From Oerskovia douganii (GTDB lineage Bacteria; Actinomycetota; Actinomycetes; Actinomycetales; Cellulomonadaceae): a stretch of 64,000 bases of DNA. Shown here piece after piece: positions 45,223-55,141 of this stretch; within the stretch, counting starts at the first letter, position 1; every line of letters begins with the position of its first letter. The notes beneath the pieces are model-generated. The model was given only the letters and a program-made list of their open reading frames with translations. It searched no databases and was not told where the DNA came from. Position numbers and translations under genes: made by a program. The stretch spans positions 160,714 through 224,713 of the forward strand of contig NZ_JACSPN010000001.1 of NCBI RefSeq assembly GCF_015142735.1, in the 5' to 3' direction.

Positions 45223-48165
45223 GTGGCAAAGGTCCGCGTCTACGAGCTCGCAAAGGAGCTCGGGGTGGAAAGCAAGACCATCATGACCAAGCTGACGGAA
45301 CTCGGTGAGTTCGTCCGCTCGGCATCCTCGACCATCGAACCGCCGGTCGTCCGCAAGCTGCGGGACACCTTCCCGGCCGGTGGCACGGAGAGCGCAAGCG
45401 CTCCGGCCAAGCCCGCGCCGGCACGTCCGGCAGCCCCCAAGCCTGCCGCTGAGGCCGCTCCGGCGCCCTCTGCCCCGGCACCGGCAGCGCCGGCCCCCGC
45501 TGCACCGGCAGCGCCCAAGGCGCCTGCGCCTGCGCCGGCCCCCGCCAAGGAGGCCCCGGCGAGCCCCGCGTTCGTCGAGCCCGCCGCCGAGGCCAAGAAG
45601 CCCGAGGCCAAGAAGCCTGCGGCGCCGGCACCGGCTCCCGCCGCCGAGCGCAAGCCGTCCGCATCGCCCAAGCCTGCCGGTGGCGGCAACGCCCCCGCGC
45701 CCGGACCTCGCCCCGCTGCTGCGCGCCCCGGCGCCTCCGGCGGTGGACGTCCCGGCGCTCCGCGCCCGGGCAACAACCCGTTCGCCTCCAGCCAGGGCAT
45801 GCCGCGTTCCGGCGGCGCCCCGCGCCCGGGCAACAACCCGTTCGCCTCGAGCCAGGGCATGCCCCGGCCGGGTGCGCGCCCCGAGCGGGCCGCGGACCCC
45901 GCAGCGAACGCGAACCCCGCAGCAGGCAGCACGGAGCGTTCGGGCGGCCCCCGTCCGGGTGGCCCCCGTCCCGCACCGCGCCCTGGTGCACCTCGCCCCA
46001 ACCCCGGCATGATGCCGGGCCGCACCTCGATCGGTCGCCCCGGTGACCGTCCTGCTCCCGGCGGTCGTCCGGGTGGTGGCGCCGGTGGCGCCGGCGGCGG
46101 ACGCGGTGGCTACGCCGGTCGTCCCGGCGGCGCCGGTGGCGGCCCCGGTGGCGGTGGCGCTCCTGGTGGTGGCGGCGGCTTCGCCGGTCGCCCCGGCGGC
46201 GGTGGCCGTGGTGGCGCCGGGCGTGGCAGCACGCAGGGTGCGTTCGGTCGCGCAGGAGGGCGCCCCGTTCGTGGGCGCAAGTCCAAGCGGGCGAAGCGCC
46301 AGGAGTTCGAGCAGATGCAGGCCCCCTCGCTGGGTGGCGTGCAGGTTCCCCGCGGGAACGGCTCGACCGTCGTGCGTCTGCGTCACGGCTCCTCGCTCAA
46401 CGACTTCGCCGACAAGATCGACGCGAACCCCGCGAGCCTCGTGACGGTGCTGTTCCACCTCGGTGAGATGGCGACCGCCACGCAGTCCCTCGACGAGGAC
46501 ACGTTCGGCTCGCTCGCGGCGGAGCTCGGCTACGTCATCGAGATGGTCTCGGCCGAGGAGGAGGACCGCGAGCTGCTCGGGGCCTTCGACATCGACCTGG
46601 ACGCCGAGCTCGAGGGCGAGAGCGACGACGAGCTCCAGGCTCGTCCGCCCGTCGTCACCGTCATGGGTCACGTCGACCACGGTAAGACGCGACTGCTCGA
46701 CGCGATCCGTCAGACCGACGTCATCTCCGGCGAGGCCGGCGGCATCACGCAGCACATCGGTGCCTACCAGGTGCGTCACGAGCACGAGGGCGTCGAGCGT
46801 CCCATCACGTTCATCGACACCCCGGGTCACGAGGCGTTCACCGCCATGCGTGCCCGTGGTGCCCAGGTGACCGACATCGCGATCCTCGTGGTCGCGGCCG
46901 ACGACGGCGTCATGCCCCAGACGGTCGAGGCCCTCAACCACGCGCAGTCGGCCGGCGTGCCGATCGTCGTCGCGGTGAACAAGGTGGACAAGGAGTCGGC
47001 GAACCCGGCCAAGATCCGCCAGCAGCTCACCGAGTACAACCTGGTGGCCGAGGAGTACGGCGGCGACACCATGTTCGTCGACGTCTCCGCGAAGCAGAAC
47101 ATGGGTATCGACGCGCTGCTCGAGGCCGTCCTCCTCACGGCGGACGCCTCGCTCGACCTGCGCGCCAACCCGGACAAGGACGCACGAGGCGTCGCCATCG
47201 AGGCGAACCTCGACAAGGGCCGCGGCGCCGTCGCGACCGTCCTGGTCCAGTCCGGCACGCTCCACGTCGGGGACGCGATCGTCGCGGGCACCGCCCACGG
47301 CCGTGTCCGTGCCATGTTCGACGAGCACGGCAACAACGTCACCGAGGCCGGCCCCGCCCGCCCTGTCATGGTGCTCGGACTCGCGTCCGTGCCCAGCGCC
47401 GGTGACACGTTCCTCGTGGCTCCTGACGAGCGCACCGCTCGTCAGATCGCCGAGAAGCGCGAGGCCGCCGAGCGCGCAGCCCTCCTGGCCAAGCGCCGCA
47501 AGCGCGTCAGCCTCGAGGACTTCGCCCAGGCGCTCGAGCAGGGCAAGGTCGAGACCCTCAACCTGGTCCTCAAGGGCGACGTCTCCGGTGCCGTCGAGGC
47601 ACTCGAGGACGCGCTGCTGCAGATCGACGTCGGCGACGAGGTCCAGCTGCGCATCATCCACCGCGGCGTCGGTGCGATCACCCAGAACGACGTCAACCTG
47701 GCGACCGTGGACAACGCGATCATCATCGGGTTCAACGTCAAGTACGGCGAGCGCGTCGAGGCACTGGCGGAGCGCGAAGGCGTCGACGTCCGGTTCTACT
47801 CGATCATCTACCAGGCGATCGACGACGTCGAGGCTGCTCTCAAGGGCATGCTCAAGCCCGAGTACGAAGAGGCGCAGCTCGGCACCGCCGAGATCCGCGA
47901 GGTCTTCCGTTCCTCGAAGTTCGGGAACATCGCGGGTTCGATCGTCCGCTCCGGCGAGATCCGACGGAACTCCAAGGCGCGCGTCCTGCGTGGGGGAGCC
48001 GTCGTCGGCGACAACCTCACGGTCGAGTCGCTCAAGCGGTTCAAGGACGACGCCACGGAGGTCCGCGAGGGCTTCGAGTGCGGTATCGGCCTCGGGTCGT
48101 TCAACGACCTGCAGATCGGTGACACGATCGAGACGTTCGAGATGCGGGAGAAGCCGCGTAGCTGA
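45223..48165 (+). CDS. infB: Translation initiation factor IF-2
   Basis: GTPase that brings initiator tRNA to the 30S subunit. The N-terminal IF2N domain (1-50) is followed by a long low-complexity region: Ala/Pro/Lys-rich to about residue 160, then Gly/Arg/Pro-rich to about residue 365 with a duplicated [16 protein letters not shown] second IF2N-like domain follows, then the G domain with GHVDHGKT near residue 481, DTPGHE and NKVDK, and domains II-IV to the end. The length of 980 residues is large but normal for actinobacteria. The start is GTG at 45223 with gacaggagagtt upstream. Confidence 0.97.
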   Translation: MAKVRVYELAKELGVESKTIMTKLTELGEFVRSASSTIEPPVVRKLRDTFPAGGTESASAPAKPAPARPAAPKPAAEAAPAPSAPAPAAPAPAAPAAPKAPAPAPAPAKEAPASPAFVEPAAEAKKPEAKKPAAPAPAPAAERKPSASPKPAGGGNAPAPGPRPAAARPGASGGGRPGAPRPGNNPFASSQGMPRSGGAPRPGNNPFASSQGMPRPGARPERAADPAANANPAAGSTERSGGPRPGGPRPAPRPGAPRPNPGMMPGRTSIGRPGDRPAPGGRPGGGAGGAGGGRGGYAGRPGGAGGGPGGGGAPGGGGGFAGRPGGGGRGGAGRGSTQGAFGRAGGRPVRGRKSKRAKRQEFEQMQAPSLGGVQVPRGNGSTVVRLRHGSSLNDFADKIDANPASLVTVLFHLGEMATATQSLDEDTFGSLAAELGYVIEMVSAEEEDRELLGAFDIDLDAELEGESDDELQARPPVVTVMGHVDHGKTRLLDAIRQTDVISGEAGGITQHIGAYQVRHEHEGVERPITFIDTPGHEAFTAMRARGAQVTDIAILVVAADDGVMPQTVEALNHAQSAGVPIVVAVNKVDKESANPAKIRQQLTEYNLVAEEYGGDTMFVDVSAKQNMGIDALLEAVLLTADASLDLRANPDKDARGVAIEANLDKGRGAVATVLVQSGTLHVGDAIVAGTAHGRVRAMFDEHGNNVTEAGPARPVMVLGLASVPSAGDTFLVAPDERTARQIAEKREAAERAALLAKRRKRVSLEDFAQALEQGKVETLNLVLKGDVSGAVEALEDALLQIDVGDEVQLRIIHRGVGAITQNDVNLATVDNAIIIGFNVKYGERVEALAEREGVDVRFYSIIYQAIDDVEAALKGMLKPEYEEAQLGTAEIREVFRSSKFGNIAGSIVRSGEIRRNSKARVLRGGAVVGDNLTVESLKRFKDDATEVREGFECGIGLGSFNDLQIGDTIETFEMREKPRS

Positions 48166-48188
48166 CGTACCTCTCCGCTGACGCCTAC

Positions 48189-48262
48189 CCGTGAGGGGTG
48201 GCGGGTCTACCGCGGGCCTGGTGGCCCGTGCCAGACCCACCACGACCCGCCACCCCTCACGG
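48189..48262 (+). terminator. Long inverted repeat between infB and rbfA
   Basis: A perfect 19-bp stem (48189-48207 with 48244-48262) encloses a 36-base loop that contains a smaller stem (gggcc/ggccc). Placed inside a normally continuous operon, it may reduce read-through into rbfA. Confidence 0.7.
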
Positions 48263-48358
48263 TCGGGCGTCGGCGGAGCTGTTCGTCGGTGCACGTCGCC
48301 CGAAGGGGCCCGCCGGGGCTGACACCCCGGGGGCTCACCCTGATGAAAGGACTGGACC

Positions 48359-48814
48359 ATGGTCGACAAGCCCAGGGCTCGGAAGCTCGCTGACCGCATC
48401 AAGGTCATCGTGGCCCAGATGCTCGACACCCGGATCAAGGACCCCCGGCTCGGGTTCGTGACCATCACCGACGTGCGCGTCACCGGTGACCTGCAGAGCG
48501 CCTCGGTGTTCTACACGGTCTACGGCGACGACGAGGAGCGCGCCGGGACCGCCGCGGCGCTCGAGAGCGCCAAGGGGATCATCCGGTCGGAGGTCGGCAA
48601 GCAGACCGGCATCCGCCTCACGCCGTCGATCGACTTCCACCTCGACTCCGTGCCGGAGACCGCGGCGCACCTCGACGTCGCTCTCCACGAGGCCGCGCGT
48701 CGCGACGCCGAGCTCGCCGCGCTGCGCGAGAAGGCCACGTACGCCGGCGACGCCGACCCGTACAAGAAGCCCGCGGCCGACGACACGGACTCCGACGAGG
48801 TCGCACCCGCCTGA
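48359..48814 (+). CDS. rbfA: Ribosome-binding factor A
   Basis: Helps mature the 16S rRNA 5' end in the 30S subunit. This KH-like protein of 151 residues has [17 protein letters not shown] at the N-terminus, [15 protein letters not shown] near residue 28, and [11 protein letters not shown] near residue 82. The acidic C-terminal tail is typical of actinobacteria. The ATG at 48359 has gaaagg nearby. It is separated from infB by 193 bases with a long inverted repeat. Confidence 0.95.
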   Translation: MVDKPRARKLADRIKVIVAQMLDTRIKDPRLGFVTITDVRVTGDLQSASVFYTVYGDDEERAGTAAALESAKGIIRSEVGKQTGIRLTPSIDFHLDSVPETAAHLDVALHEAARRDAELAALREKATYAGDADPYKKPAADDTDSDEVAPA

Positions 48815-48869
48815 CGTCGGCGGTGCACCGCGCCACGAGCGATCGGGCAGGTGCCGCACGACGAGAACC

Positions 48870-48909
48870 GCGCAACGGCCGGTCCCCGCTCGGGGACCGG
48901 CCGTTGCGC
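48870..48909 (+). terminator. Terminator between rbfA and truB
   Basis: A perfect 18-bp stem (48870-48887 with 48892-48909) closes the tetraloop gctc. It divides the operon before truB. A DHH-type phosphoesterase gene (nrnA), often found here, is absent. Confidence 0.85.
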
Positions 48910-48979
48910 CGTCCGACCCGAGCACGCCGCGTGCCCGGCAGAAAACGCCGGACGCAGAGCCCGACCCCCGAGGACCCCG

Positions 48980-49942
48980 ATGACGCAGGACCAGAAGCCG
49001 GTGCGCGAGCGCCGCCCCACCGCCCCCGACGGCCTCGTGATCGTCGACAAGCCGCAGGGACTCACGAGCCACGACGTGGTGGCGCGCCTGCGCCGTCTCG
49101 CCGGGACCCGCAAGGTGGGCCACGCCGGCACGCTCGACCCCATGGCGACGGGTGTCCTGGTCCTGGGGATCGGGCGCGCCACCAAGCTGCTCACCTACGT
49201 GGTGGGCGCGGACAAGGAGTACACCGCGACCATCCGGCTGGGCGCGGCCACGTCCACGGACGACGCCGAGGGCGAGACCACCTCGCGCGCGGACGCCTCG
49301 GCCGTGACGCGCGAGGCGATCGACGCGGGAGTCGCGCTGCTGACCGGATCCATCGAGCAGGTGCCGAGCTCGGTGTCCGCGATCAAGGTCGACGGCAAGC
49401 GCGCGTACGCGCTCGTCCGCTCGGGGGAGCAGGTCGAGCTCAAGGCCCGCCCCGTGACGATCTCGCGCTTCGACGTCCACGACGTGCGGCCCGTCCCTGC
49501 GGCCGGGCCCGACGACGCTCCCGCGCTCGACGTCGACGTCACGGTCGTGTGCTCGTCGGGCACGTACATCCGTGCCCTCGCGCGCGACCTGGGCGAGGAC
49601 CTCGGCGTCGGGGGACACCTCACGGCCCTGCGCCGCACGCGCGTGGGCGGGTACGGGATCGACGGCGCCGCGACGCTCGAGGAGCTCGAGGCGCAGGTCG
49701 AGCGTGACGGCGTGCTCGCGACGCTCCCGCTCGCGGACGCCGCCCGCGCCACGTTCCCGGTGCGCGACCTGACCGCCGAGGAGCGCAACGCGCTGTCGTA
49801 CGGCAAGTGGGTCGACCCGTCGCCGCAGGACGCGACGACGGCCGCGATCGGCGACGACGGATCCCTCGTCGCGCTGCTCGAGAACGTCGTGCGCGAGGGC
49901 AAGCACAAGGCCAGACCCGTGATCGTGTTCGCCCCGGCGTGA
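48980..49942 (+). CDS. truB: tRNA pseudouridine(55) synthase
   Basis: Isomerises U55 to pseudouridine in the T-loop of tRNAs. GLVIVDKPQGLTSHDVV is at about residue 17, and the catalytic Asp is in GHAGTLDPMATGVL near residue 49. SSGTYIRALARDLG and the C-terminal PUA-like part follow. Length of 320 residues is normal. The ATG at 48980 follows cgaggacccc. An upstream in-frame ATG would enter the terminator and is rejected. Confidence 0.96.
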   Translation: MTQDQKPVRERRPTAPDGLVIVDKPQGLTSHDVVARLRRLAGTRKVGHAGTLDPMATGVLVLGIGRATKLLTYVVGADKEYTATIRLGAATSTDDAEGETTSRADASAVTREAIDAGVALLTGSIEQVPSSVSAIKVDGKRAYALVRSGEQVELKARPVTISRFDVHDVRPVPAAGPDDAPALDVDVTVVCSSGTYIRALARDLGEDLGVGGHLTALRRTRVGGYGIDGAATLEELEAQVERDGVLATLPLADAARATFPVRDLTAEERNALSYGKWVDPSPQDATTAAIGDDGSLVALLENVVREGKHKARPVIVFAPA

Positions 49943-50091
49943 GCCCGAGCCCGTCCGACGGGTGACCGCCCCCCGGTTCGATGGGGAACACCCGGGCGAG
50001 ACGTGGCAACCTTGACCAGGCGCGCCGTGGGTGCGCGCCGTCGTCGGGCCTGGTGAGCGGGCCCGCCTCACACACATCTCGAGGAGTACGC

Positions 50092-51168
50092 GTGCACCTG
50101 TGGACGGACCTGGACCAGGTTCCGCCGGGATTCGGACCGTCGGTCGTGACGATCGGCAACTTCGACGGCGTCCACCGCGGCCATGCCGAGGTGCTCGGCC
50201 GCATCGTGTCGCTCGCCCGCGAGTCGGGTTCGCAGGCCGTCGCGGTCACGTTCCACCCGCACCCCGCGATGGTCCACCGGCCCGAGCAGGCGCCCGAGCT
50301 CCTGACCGGGATCGCGGACCGCATGGAGCTGCTGGAGGGCACGGGCCTCGACGCCGTGCTGCTCGTCGAGTACACGCTCGACTTCGCACGGCAGACGCCC
50401 GAGGAGTTCGTGCGGACCTACCTCGTCGACGGGCTCGGCGCGCAGACCGTCGTCGTGGGCCACGACGTGCGGTTCGGGCGCGACAACTCGGGCAACCTGG
50501 CGACCATGGTCGAGCTCGGCGGCACGTACGGCTTCGCGGTCCGGGCGATCGACGACGTCGGGACGGTCACGTCGGGCGACGGGGAGCCGGCGGTGCCCAG
50601 CGGGCGCTGGTCCTCGACCGAGATCCGCGGCCTGCTCGAGGACGGCAAGGTCCGCGAGGCCGCCGCGCTGCTCGGCCGGCACCACCGCGTGCGCGGCGTC
50701 GTGATCCACGGCGACGCGCGCGGGCGCGAGCTCGGGTTCCCCACCGCCAACCTGGGCGACATCACGGGCATGATCCCGGCCGACGGCGTGTACGCGGGCT
50801 GGCTGCGTCGTCCCCAGCTCCTCGCGGCAGACCCGGGGAACTGTGACGGCGTGCTGCCCGCAGCCATCTCGATCGGCACCAACCCCACGTTCGACGGCGT
50901 CGAGCGCCGCGTCGAGGCCTACGTCCTGGACCGCACCGACCTCGACCTGTACGACGAGGAGGTCGTCCTGGAGTTCGTCGAGCACCTGCGCCCCACGCTG
51001 CGCTTCGACGGGATCGACGCGCTCGTGGAGACCATGCACGACGACGTCGCGCGAGCCCGCGTGATCCTCGCCTCGGGCGCGAGGACGCCTGCGCGGACCT
51101 CCCCCGAGCCGAGCGGGCCAGGTGGACCGGGCGGCGTCGGCGCGTCCACGACCGGGGCGGGGGAGTAG
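50092..51168 (+). CDS. ribF: Bifunctional riboflavin kinase / FAD synthetase
   Basis: Makes FMN and then FAD. The N-terminal nucleotidyltransferase domain has VVTIGNFDGVHRGHAEVL near residue 18 and VVGHDVRFG near 119; the C-terminal flavokinase domain has GRELGFPTANL near residue 206 and ISIGTNPTFDGV near 262. Residues 330-358 form a Gly/Pro/Thr tail. The GTG at 50092 has gaggagtacgc upstream. It follows truB as in many bacteria, and an ABC ATPase starts two bases after its stop. Confidence 0.95.
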   Translation: MHLWTDLDQVPPGFGPSVVTIGNFDGVHRGHAEVLGRIVSLARESGSQAVAVTFHPHPAMVHRPEQAPELLTGIADRMELLEGTGLDAVLLVEYTLDFARQTPEEFVRTYLVDGLGAQTVVVGHDVRFGRDNSGNLATMVELGGTYGFAVRAIDDVGTVTSGDGEPAVPSGRWSSTEIRGLLEDGKVREAAALLGRHHRVRGVVIHGDARGRELGFPTANLGDITGMIPADGVYAGWLRRPQLLAADPGNCDGVLPAAISIGTNPTFDGVERRVEAYVLDRTDLDLYDEEVVLEFVEHLRPTLRFDGIDALVETMHDDVARARVILASGARTPARTSPEPSGPGGPGGVGASTTGAGE

Positions 51169-51170
51169 CC

Positions 51171-51866
51171 GTGTCGGTCAAGAGGCAGCCCGTCCTGGAG
51201 ACCCGAGCCTTGCGCGTCGGGTACGCCGAGGCACCCGTGTGCGCGCCCGTCGACCTGGCCGTCCGGCCGGGCGAGCTGTGGGCGATCATCGGGCCCAACG
51301 GCAGCGGCAAGTCGACGCTCCTGCGTGCGCTCCTGGGGGTGCTCGCGCCCCTGTCCGGCAAGGTCCTGGCGTTCGGGCGAGACGTGGACGAGCGCGAGCG
51401 CGACTTCCGCGCGAAGGTCGTCGGGATCCTGGACGACGACGCCTACTTCCCGGGACTCACGGCGCGCGAGCACCTGGTCCTGACCGCGCGCGGCCACGGG
51501 GTTGCGGGTGCGGGCGAGGTCGTCGACGAGCTGCTCGACCGCTTCGGTCTCGGCGAGCAGTCGGGCGCCATGCCGACCGAGCTGTCCTCGGGGCAGCGTC
51601 GACGCCTCCTGCTCGCAGCCGGGTTCGCCCGCCCGCGCGAAGTCCTGGTCCTCGACGAGCCCGAGCAGCGGCTCGACCCCGGCATGCGCGCCGACCTGGC
51701 CCGCATCCTCGTCGAGGAGGCCGGTCGCGGGGCCGCGGTGGTCTTCGCGACGCACGACCCCGACCTGGTCGAGCGCACCGGAGCCCGCGGGCTCCTGGTC
51801 GGCGACGACGAGTGCGTGCGCCTGGGGCACCAGGCGGCGCTCGAAGCGCTCGCCCAGGTCCGTTGA
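51171..51866 (+). CDS. ABC transporter ATP-binding protein
   Basis: A 231-residue ATPase with Walker A GPNGSGKST near residue 41, a Q-loop region, the signature LSSGQRRRLLLA near 139, Walker B EVLVLDEPE near 158, and the switch His in ATHDPDLVERT near 191. The Asp-Glu-Pro-Glu after Walker B and lack of extra domains suggest an ABC-2-type or small exporter. It is paired with the multi-pass membrane protein at 51877. The substrate is unknown. The two-base gap to ribF implies co-translation. Confidence 0.88.
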   Translation: MSVKRQPVLETRALRVGYAEAPVCAPVDLAVRPGELWAIIGPNGSGKSTLLRALLGVLAPLSGKVLAFGRDVDERERDFRAKVVGILDDDAYFPGLTAREHLVLTARGHGVAGAGEVVDELLDRFGLGEQSGAMPTELSSGQRRRLLLAAGFARPREVLVLDEPEQRLDPGMRADLARILVEEAGRGAAVVFATHDPDLVERTGARGLLVGDDECVRLGHQAALEALAQVR

Positions 51867-51876
51867 GGATCCGGCG

Positions 51877-53595
51877 ATGAACGCGGCGCGCGGCAAGGGC
51901 AGGAAGCACCCGAGCGGGAAGCCGACGTCGGGCCACGCGGCTGCGAGGCCCGCGTCGCACGACGGTGCGCACGGCGCTGCCCCGGGCGAGCCCTCGGGAG
52001 GCACGTCGCCCGAGCCCGCGCCGCCCACCCCGCCCCGGGCGCCCCTGCCGCTCCTGACGACCGACCCCGACGAGGAGTTCTCCGGCCGGGAGATCCGGCG
52101 CCTGACCGCGCGCGTCACGGCGTCGCGTGCCGACGCCGGACCGGGCGAGCTGTTCGGCGACGTCGCGTACGTCGTGGTGTCGGTCGCGATCTCGGCGTTG
52201 TTCGTCGTGGGGGCCGCGAACGTGCTGCGTGAGACGCTCTTCGTCGAGCCCGCGGGCGGTCGGCCCCCGGTGCTGACCCCGGCCACGATCCAGGCCCTCG
52301 CCTCGGTCGCGCTCCTGGCCCTCATGACCGGCATGGCCGTGCGCCTCGGCCCCCTGGGGACGGGGAGCGCGGGGGTGCGGTGGTGGGTCCCGATGCCCGT
52401 CGACCGTCGAGGGCTGCTGACCCCGTCCTACTGGCGCGGGGTCGCGGTGGCGGTCCTCCTCGGAGCAGGCGGGTTCGCGATGATCGCGCTCGCGTCGGGC
52501 GGTGATCCCGGGGTGGCCGGTCGCAGCGCGGCCCTCGGCGCCGCAGCGGGCCTGCTGCTCGTGGGTGTCGCCGGGCTCATCCAGCCCCGGACCCGGGTCG
52601 CGGCCGCGGCCGCCCGGGTGAGCGACGTCCTGATCGCTGCGGTCCCGGTCGCCGGCGTCGTGCTCGTCGCCGCGGGCTGGTCCGACCTGCGCGAGCTGTC
52701 CGTCCCGGCGTGGGCGATCGGGGCGCTCGGCGTCGGCGCCCTGGCCCTCGCGGTCGTGTGGTGGCGGCGTCTCGAGGCGCTGGGCGCCCAGGTCTTGCGT
52801 GCGCAGAGTGCGGTCGCCGACCAGGCGGGCGGTGCGATCCTGTCGCTCGACACGCGCGAGCTCGGTCGGGCGCTGAGCCGGGCGGGGTCGACGCGCGGAG
52901 GCAGGAACCGCAGGCTCGCACGCTTCGCGACCGTGCGCGGGCCGGTCACCGCGCTCGTCGCGGCAGACCTCACGCTCCTGCGCCGCAGCCCCTCGGCGCT
53001 CGCCCAGCTCGTGGGCCTGACCGCACTGGTGATCGTCGCCCAGCAGGTGCCCGCGTTCGAGGGCGGGTTCGGGCTGTTCGTGCTGCTCGTCGTCGCGGGC
53101 TTCCGCGGCGCCCAGCTCGGCGCCGAGGGCGCGCGCACCGCCGAGATGGTGCCCGCTCTCGACGCGATGATGCCGCTCTCCGCGCGCGACGCCCGGCTGG
53201 CGCGCACGGTCGTGCCCGCGCTGACCGCGCTCCTCGCCCTCGTCGTCGGGATCGTCCCGCTCGTGCTGAGCACGGGCGACCCGCTGTGGGTGGCGCTCAT
53301 CGCGGTCGTCGCGGTGGGCATGGGGGCCGCAGCGGTCCGCTCCGCCTACCGCAAGCCGCCCAACTGGTCCGGCCCGCTCATGGCGACCCCCGCCGGCGCG
53401 CTGCCGACCGGAGCCATGTCGATGGTCTCGCAGGGGCCCGACGTCGCTGTGCTCGGCGCCATCCCGCTGGGAATCTGTCTCCTCGTGGGCACCCCCACCC
53501 CGACCCTGATCGTGTTCCAGGGGATCGCGGTGTGGATCGCGCTCGCCGTGGCGTCGCACGTGCGGGCCGTGGGGGCCAAGCCGCTGCTCGGCTGA
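51877..53595 (+). CDS. Multi-pass membrane protein, probable ABC exporter permease
   Basis: A 572-residue protein with about 75 N-terminal residues rich in Pro, Gly and Ala, followed by roughly 10-12 hydrophobic segments and a long cytoplasmic stretch around residues 305-365. Position and spacing (10 bases after the ATPase) suggest it is the permease; the DUF6297-like layout seen in actinobacteria fits, but I recognise no substrate. The ATG at 51877 has ggatccggcg upstream. It ends immediately before the low-GC islet. Confidence 0.75.
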   Translation: MNAARGKGRKHPSGKPTSGHAAARPASHDGAHGAAPGEPSGGTSPEPAPPTPPRAPLPLLTTDPDEEFSGREIRRLTARVTASRADAGPGELFGDVAYVVVSVAISALFVVGAANVLRETLFVEPAGGRPPVLTPATIQALASVALLALMTGMAVRLGPLGTGSAGVRWWVPMPVDRRGLLTPSYWRGVAVAVLLGAGGFAMIALASGGDPGVAGRSAALGAAAGLLLVGVAGLIQPRTRVAAAAARVSDVLIAAVPVAGVVLVAAGWSDLRELSVPAWAIGALGVGALALAVVWWRRLEALGAQVLRAQSAVADQAGGAILSLDTRELGRALSRAGSTRGGRNRRLARFATVRGPVTALVAADLTLLRRSPSALAQLVGLTALVIVAQQVPAFEGGFGLFVLLVVAGFRGAQLGAEGARTAEMVPALDAMMPLSARDARLARTVVPALTALLALVVGIVPLVLSTGDPLWVALIAVVAVGMGAAAVRSAYRKPPNWSGPLMATPAGALPTGAMSMVSQGPDVAVLGAIPLGICLLVGTPTPTLIVFQGIAVWIALAVASHVRAVGAKPLLG

Positions 53596-53907
53596 GCGCG
53601 CCCGGATGCGCGCCAGGCGCGCTTGCCGGGGAATTGCAGAAGAGTCCTGGTTGGTTCTCGTGTCCTGCCACCACCGCTGACTGGATCTTCGCTGAGAGCC
53701 GGCTTGGGCCCGCCCGCAGGGGGTGTGGGTTTCGGTCTGTGCCGGTCATCGATGATGGGTGCGTGGCTTACGGAGCGGCGGCCAGTGGTCTCGTCGTCCT
53801 TCTCGCATATAGGTTCATGGGGCGCGCTTCAGGACTCGGCGTCGATCGCGCACAAGCCTTCATGTTCTGGTGCCCCGCAACGTTGGGTTGGGTCGATGTG
53901 ACCGGCG
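53596..53907. other. Start of lower-GC islet, coding debris only
   Basis: Base composition drops visibly here and stays lower to about 55,676. Short hydrophobic reading frames occur in more than one + frame (for example 53739-53984 with AYGAAASGLVVLLAYRFM), but none has a ribosome site, recognisable family or native codon use. I interpret it as remnant sequence. Confidence 0.35.
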
Positions 53908-54156
53908 GTGGTAACTTCGGCCGGATTGACCTCGAGCGGCCTCTCGTTCGTAAATGGCTGTGCAAACGGAAGGCTGGGAAATGAACAGGCGATGTGGGCT
54001 TCCTATGGTGCTGGCGGAGTGGGGGTTACAACTCTTGGGGTAGGCGCCGGCGCAACGACGTTGTTTCGGTCGGTTGGCTCGGAACTGCCATATCTTAACT
54101 ATGCAATGATCGAAGTTTCGGGGTGGGCGATTGGCAATGGGGTGGGTTCTGGATAG
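53908..54156 (+). CDS. Possible small ORF or gene fragment in the islet
   Basis: 82 codons from a GTG immediately after an in-frame stop; a start at the internal ATG of AMWASYG is also possible. The product is Gly/Val-rich with a hydrophobic stretch (GAGGVGVTTLGVGAGATTLF). Codon use (gtt, aat, ctt) differs from the core genes. It ends 50 bases before the membrane protein at 54207 and may be the tail of a lost upstream gene. I cannot assign a function. Confidence 0.25.
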   Translation: MVTSAGLTSSGLSFVNGCANGRLGNEQAMWASYGAGGVGVTTLGVGAGATTLFRSVGSELPYLNYAMIEVSGWAIGNGVGSG

Positions 54157-54206
54157 AGGTATAACGATGGCCAAATAACACACGGGGAACATTGGAAGGT
54201 GTTTGG

Positions 54207-54614
54207 ATGAGGGACCGTGACCACTACGCTGTGGCGCACTTGCGTGCGGCAAGGACACGCAGGGTCGGTGCTGTAGTCGCGTTTGCGATGTCGATTATTG
54301 TGGCCGCAATGGGGGTCTTCTCTGGAGAGTGGGGACTTGTTGTTCTCGCCCTGTGGGGCGGAGTGCCGGGAGGGCTCGTGACTTTCCATGGCGCGGTTCG
54401 ACGCTGGCCAAAGCTGCGGGGGGAGAGCGGGGGTAGGGGAGGTAGGCGCCTCCGCTATGGAGCACTCCTTTGTGGTTCGCTGATCCTTGCTACCGCTGGT
54501 GGGATGATCTGGGGGCATCTCTTCGCGGCGGCTCTTGGTGTTTGCGTGTGGGGGATGGAGTTTCTCCTGGGGAGAGAATTGGCCTCTCATGCTGGAGCCG
54601 TGGATCGTGATTGA
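54207..54614 (+). CDS. Small four-helix membrane protein, paralog of 55142-55564
   Basis: A 135-residue integral membrane protein with four hydrophobic segments (about 21-39, 41-61, 83-100 and 101-120) and an Arg-rich loop. It shares SGEWG, LWGG-x-P-x-G, RWPKL, ES-x-GR and W-x2-EFLLGR with the protein at 55142, so the two are clear paralogs. The ATG at 54207 has ggaagg seven bases upstream; a TTG at 54192 is an alternative. Small membrane proteins of this shape are often immunity partners of secreted toxins, but no toxin is visible next to it. Function unknown. Confidence 0.7.
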   Translation: MRDRDHYAVAHLRAARTRRVGAVVAFAMSIIVAAMGVFSGEWGLVVLALWGGVPGGLVTFHGAVRRWPKLRGESGGRGGRRLRYGALLCGSLILATAGGMIWGHLFAAALGVCVWGMEFLLGRELASHAGAVDRD

Positions 54615-55080
54615 CCTGCCTGTACCAGCCCCAGCGGAGCGCCATGGCCTTGCCAGTGTTGTCGGTCCAGGACGCGATCACACGGTACGGGTCGTTCACC
54701 CCACGGACGGCGTTGCTCGCGCGGCAGAGCACTTCCTGAGAGATCCGCGGCAGCGACTCCTTCGGGCGGGTAGAACGCGATCGGGGTGCGACGGGCGCTC
54801 CCGCCGGCCGGAGGACCGGTCAGCGCCGTCGGTACCGAGATCGAGATCGCTGCAGACGACCTCGAGTTCTATCCGACCGGCATCTAGAAGAGCCGCGAGC
54901 GTCGACGCGAACTGAGTAGAGTTCCGCGTGTACGCGTGGTGCGTCGGTGGGTTGAGACCGCCGGGCATCCGTCTTGCCGGGCAGGCTCGACAGCACGATC
55001 CGAGTCGACGTCCCGGATGCGGCGTGACGGGTACCGGGGTTCATCCAGGTGATCGTGGCTGACGTGGACCCGATCTCTGG
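54612..55080 (-). pseudogene. Decayed coding sequence on the minus strand, family unknown
   Basis: Three minus-strand frames give coherent protein-like pieces in succession: TSATITWMNPG and STRIVLSSLPG (about 55071-54976), then NPPTHHAYTRNSTQFAST and ALLDAGRIELEVVCSDLD (about 54965-54835), then VRGVNDPYRVIASWTDNTG (about 54700-54615). The shifts between frames suggest frameshift decay of one former gene. I do not recognise it. It lies precisely between the two paralogous membrane-protein genes. Confidence 0.3.
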
Positions 55081-55141
55081 GCAGCAGAGACCGGACGGTG
55101 GCATCAGGTGAGGGGACGATGAGGTTGCGCGGTATCGAGCG

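Noticed and set aside
45765..45870. Tandem DNA repeat in infB as a mobile or CRISPR-like repeat
   Set aside because: It is in frame and encodes duplicated [15 protein letters not shown] in the natural low-complexity region of actinobacterial IF-2.
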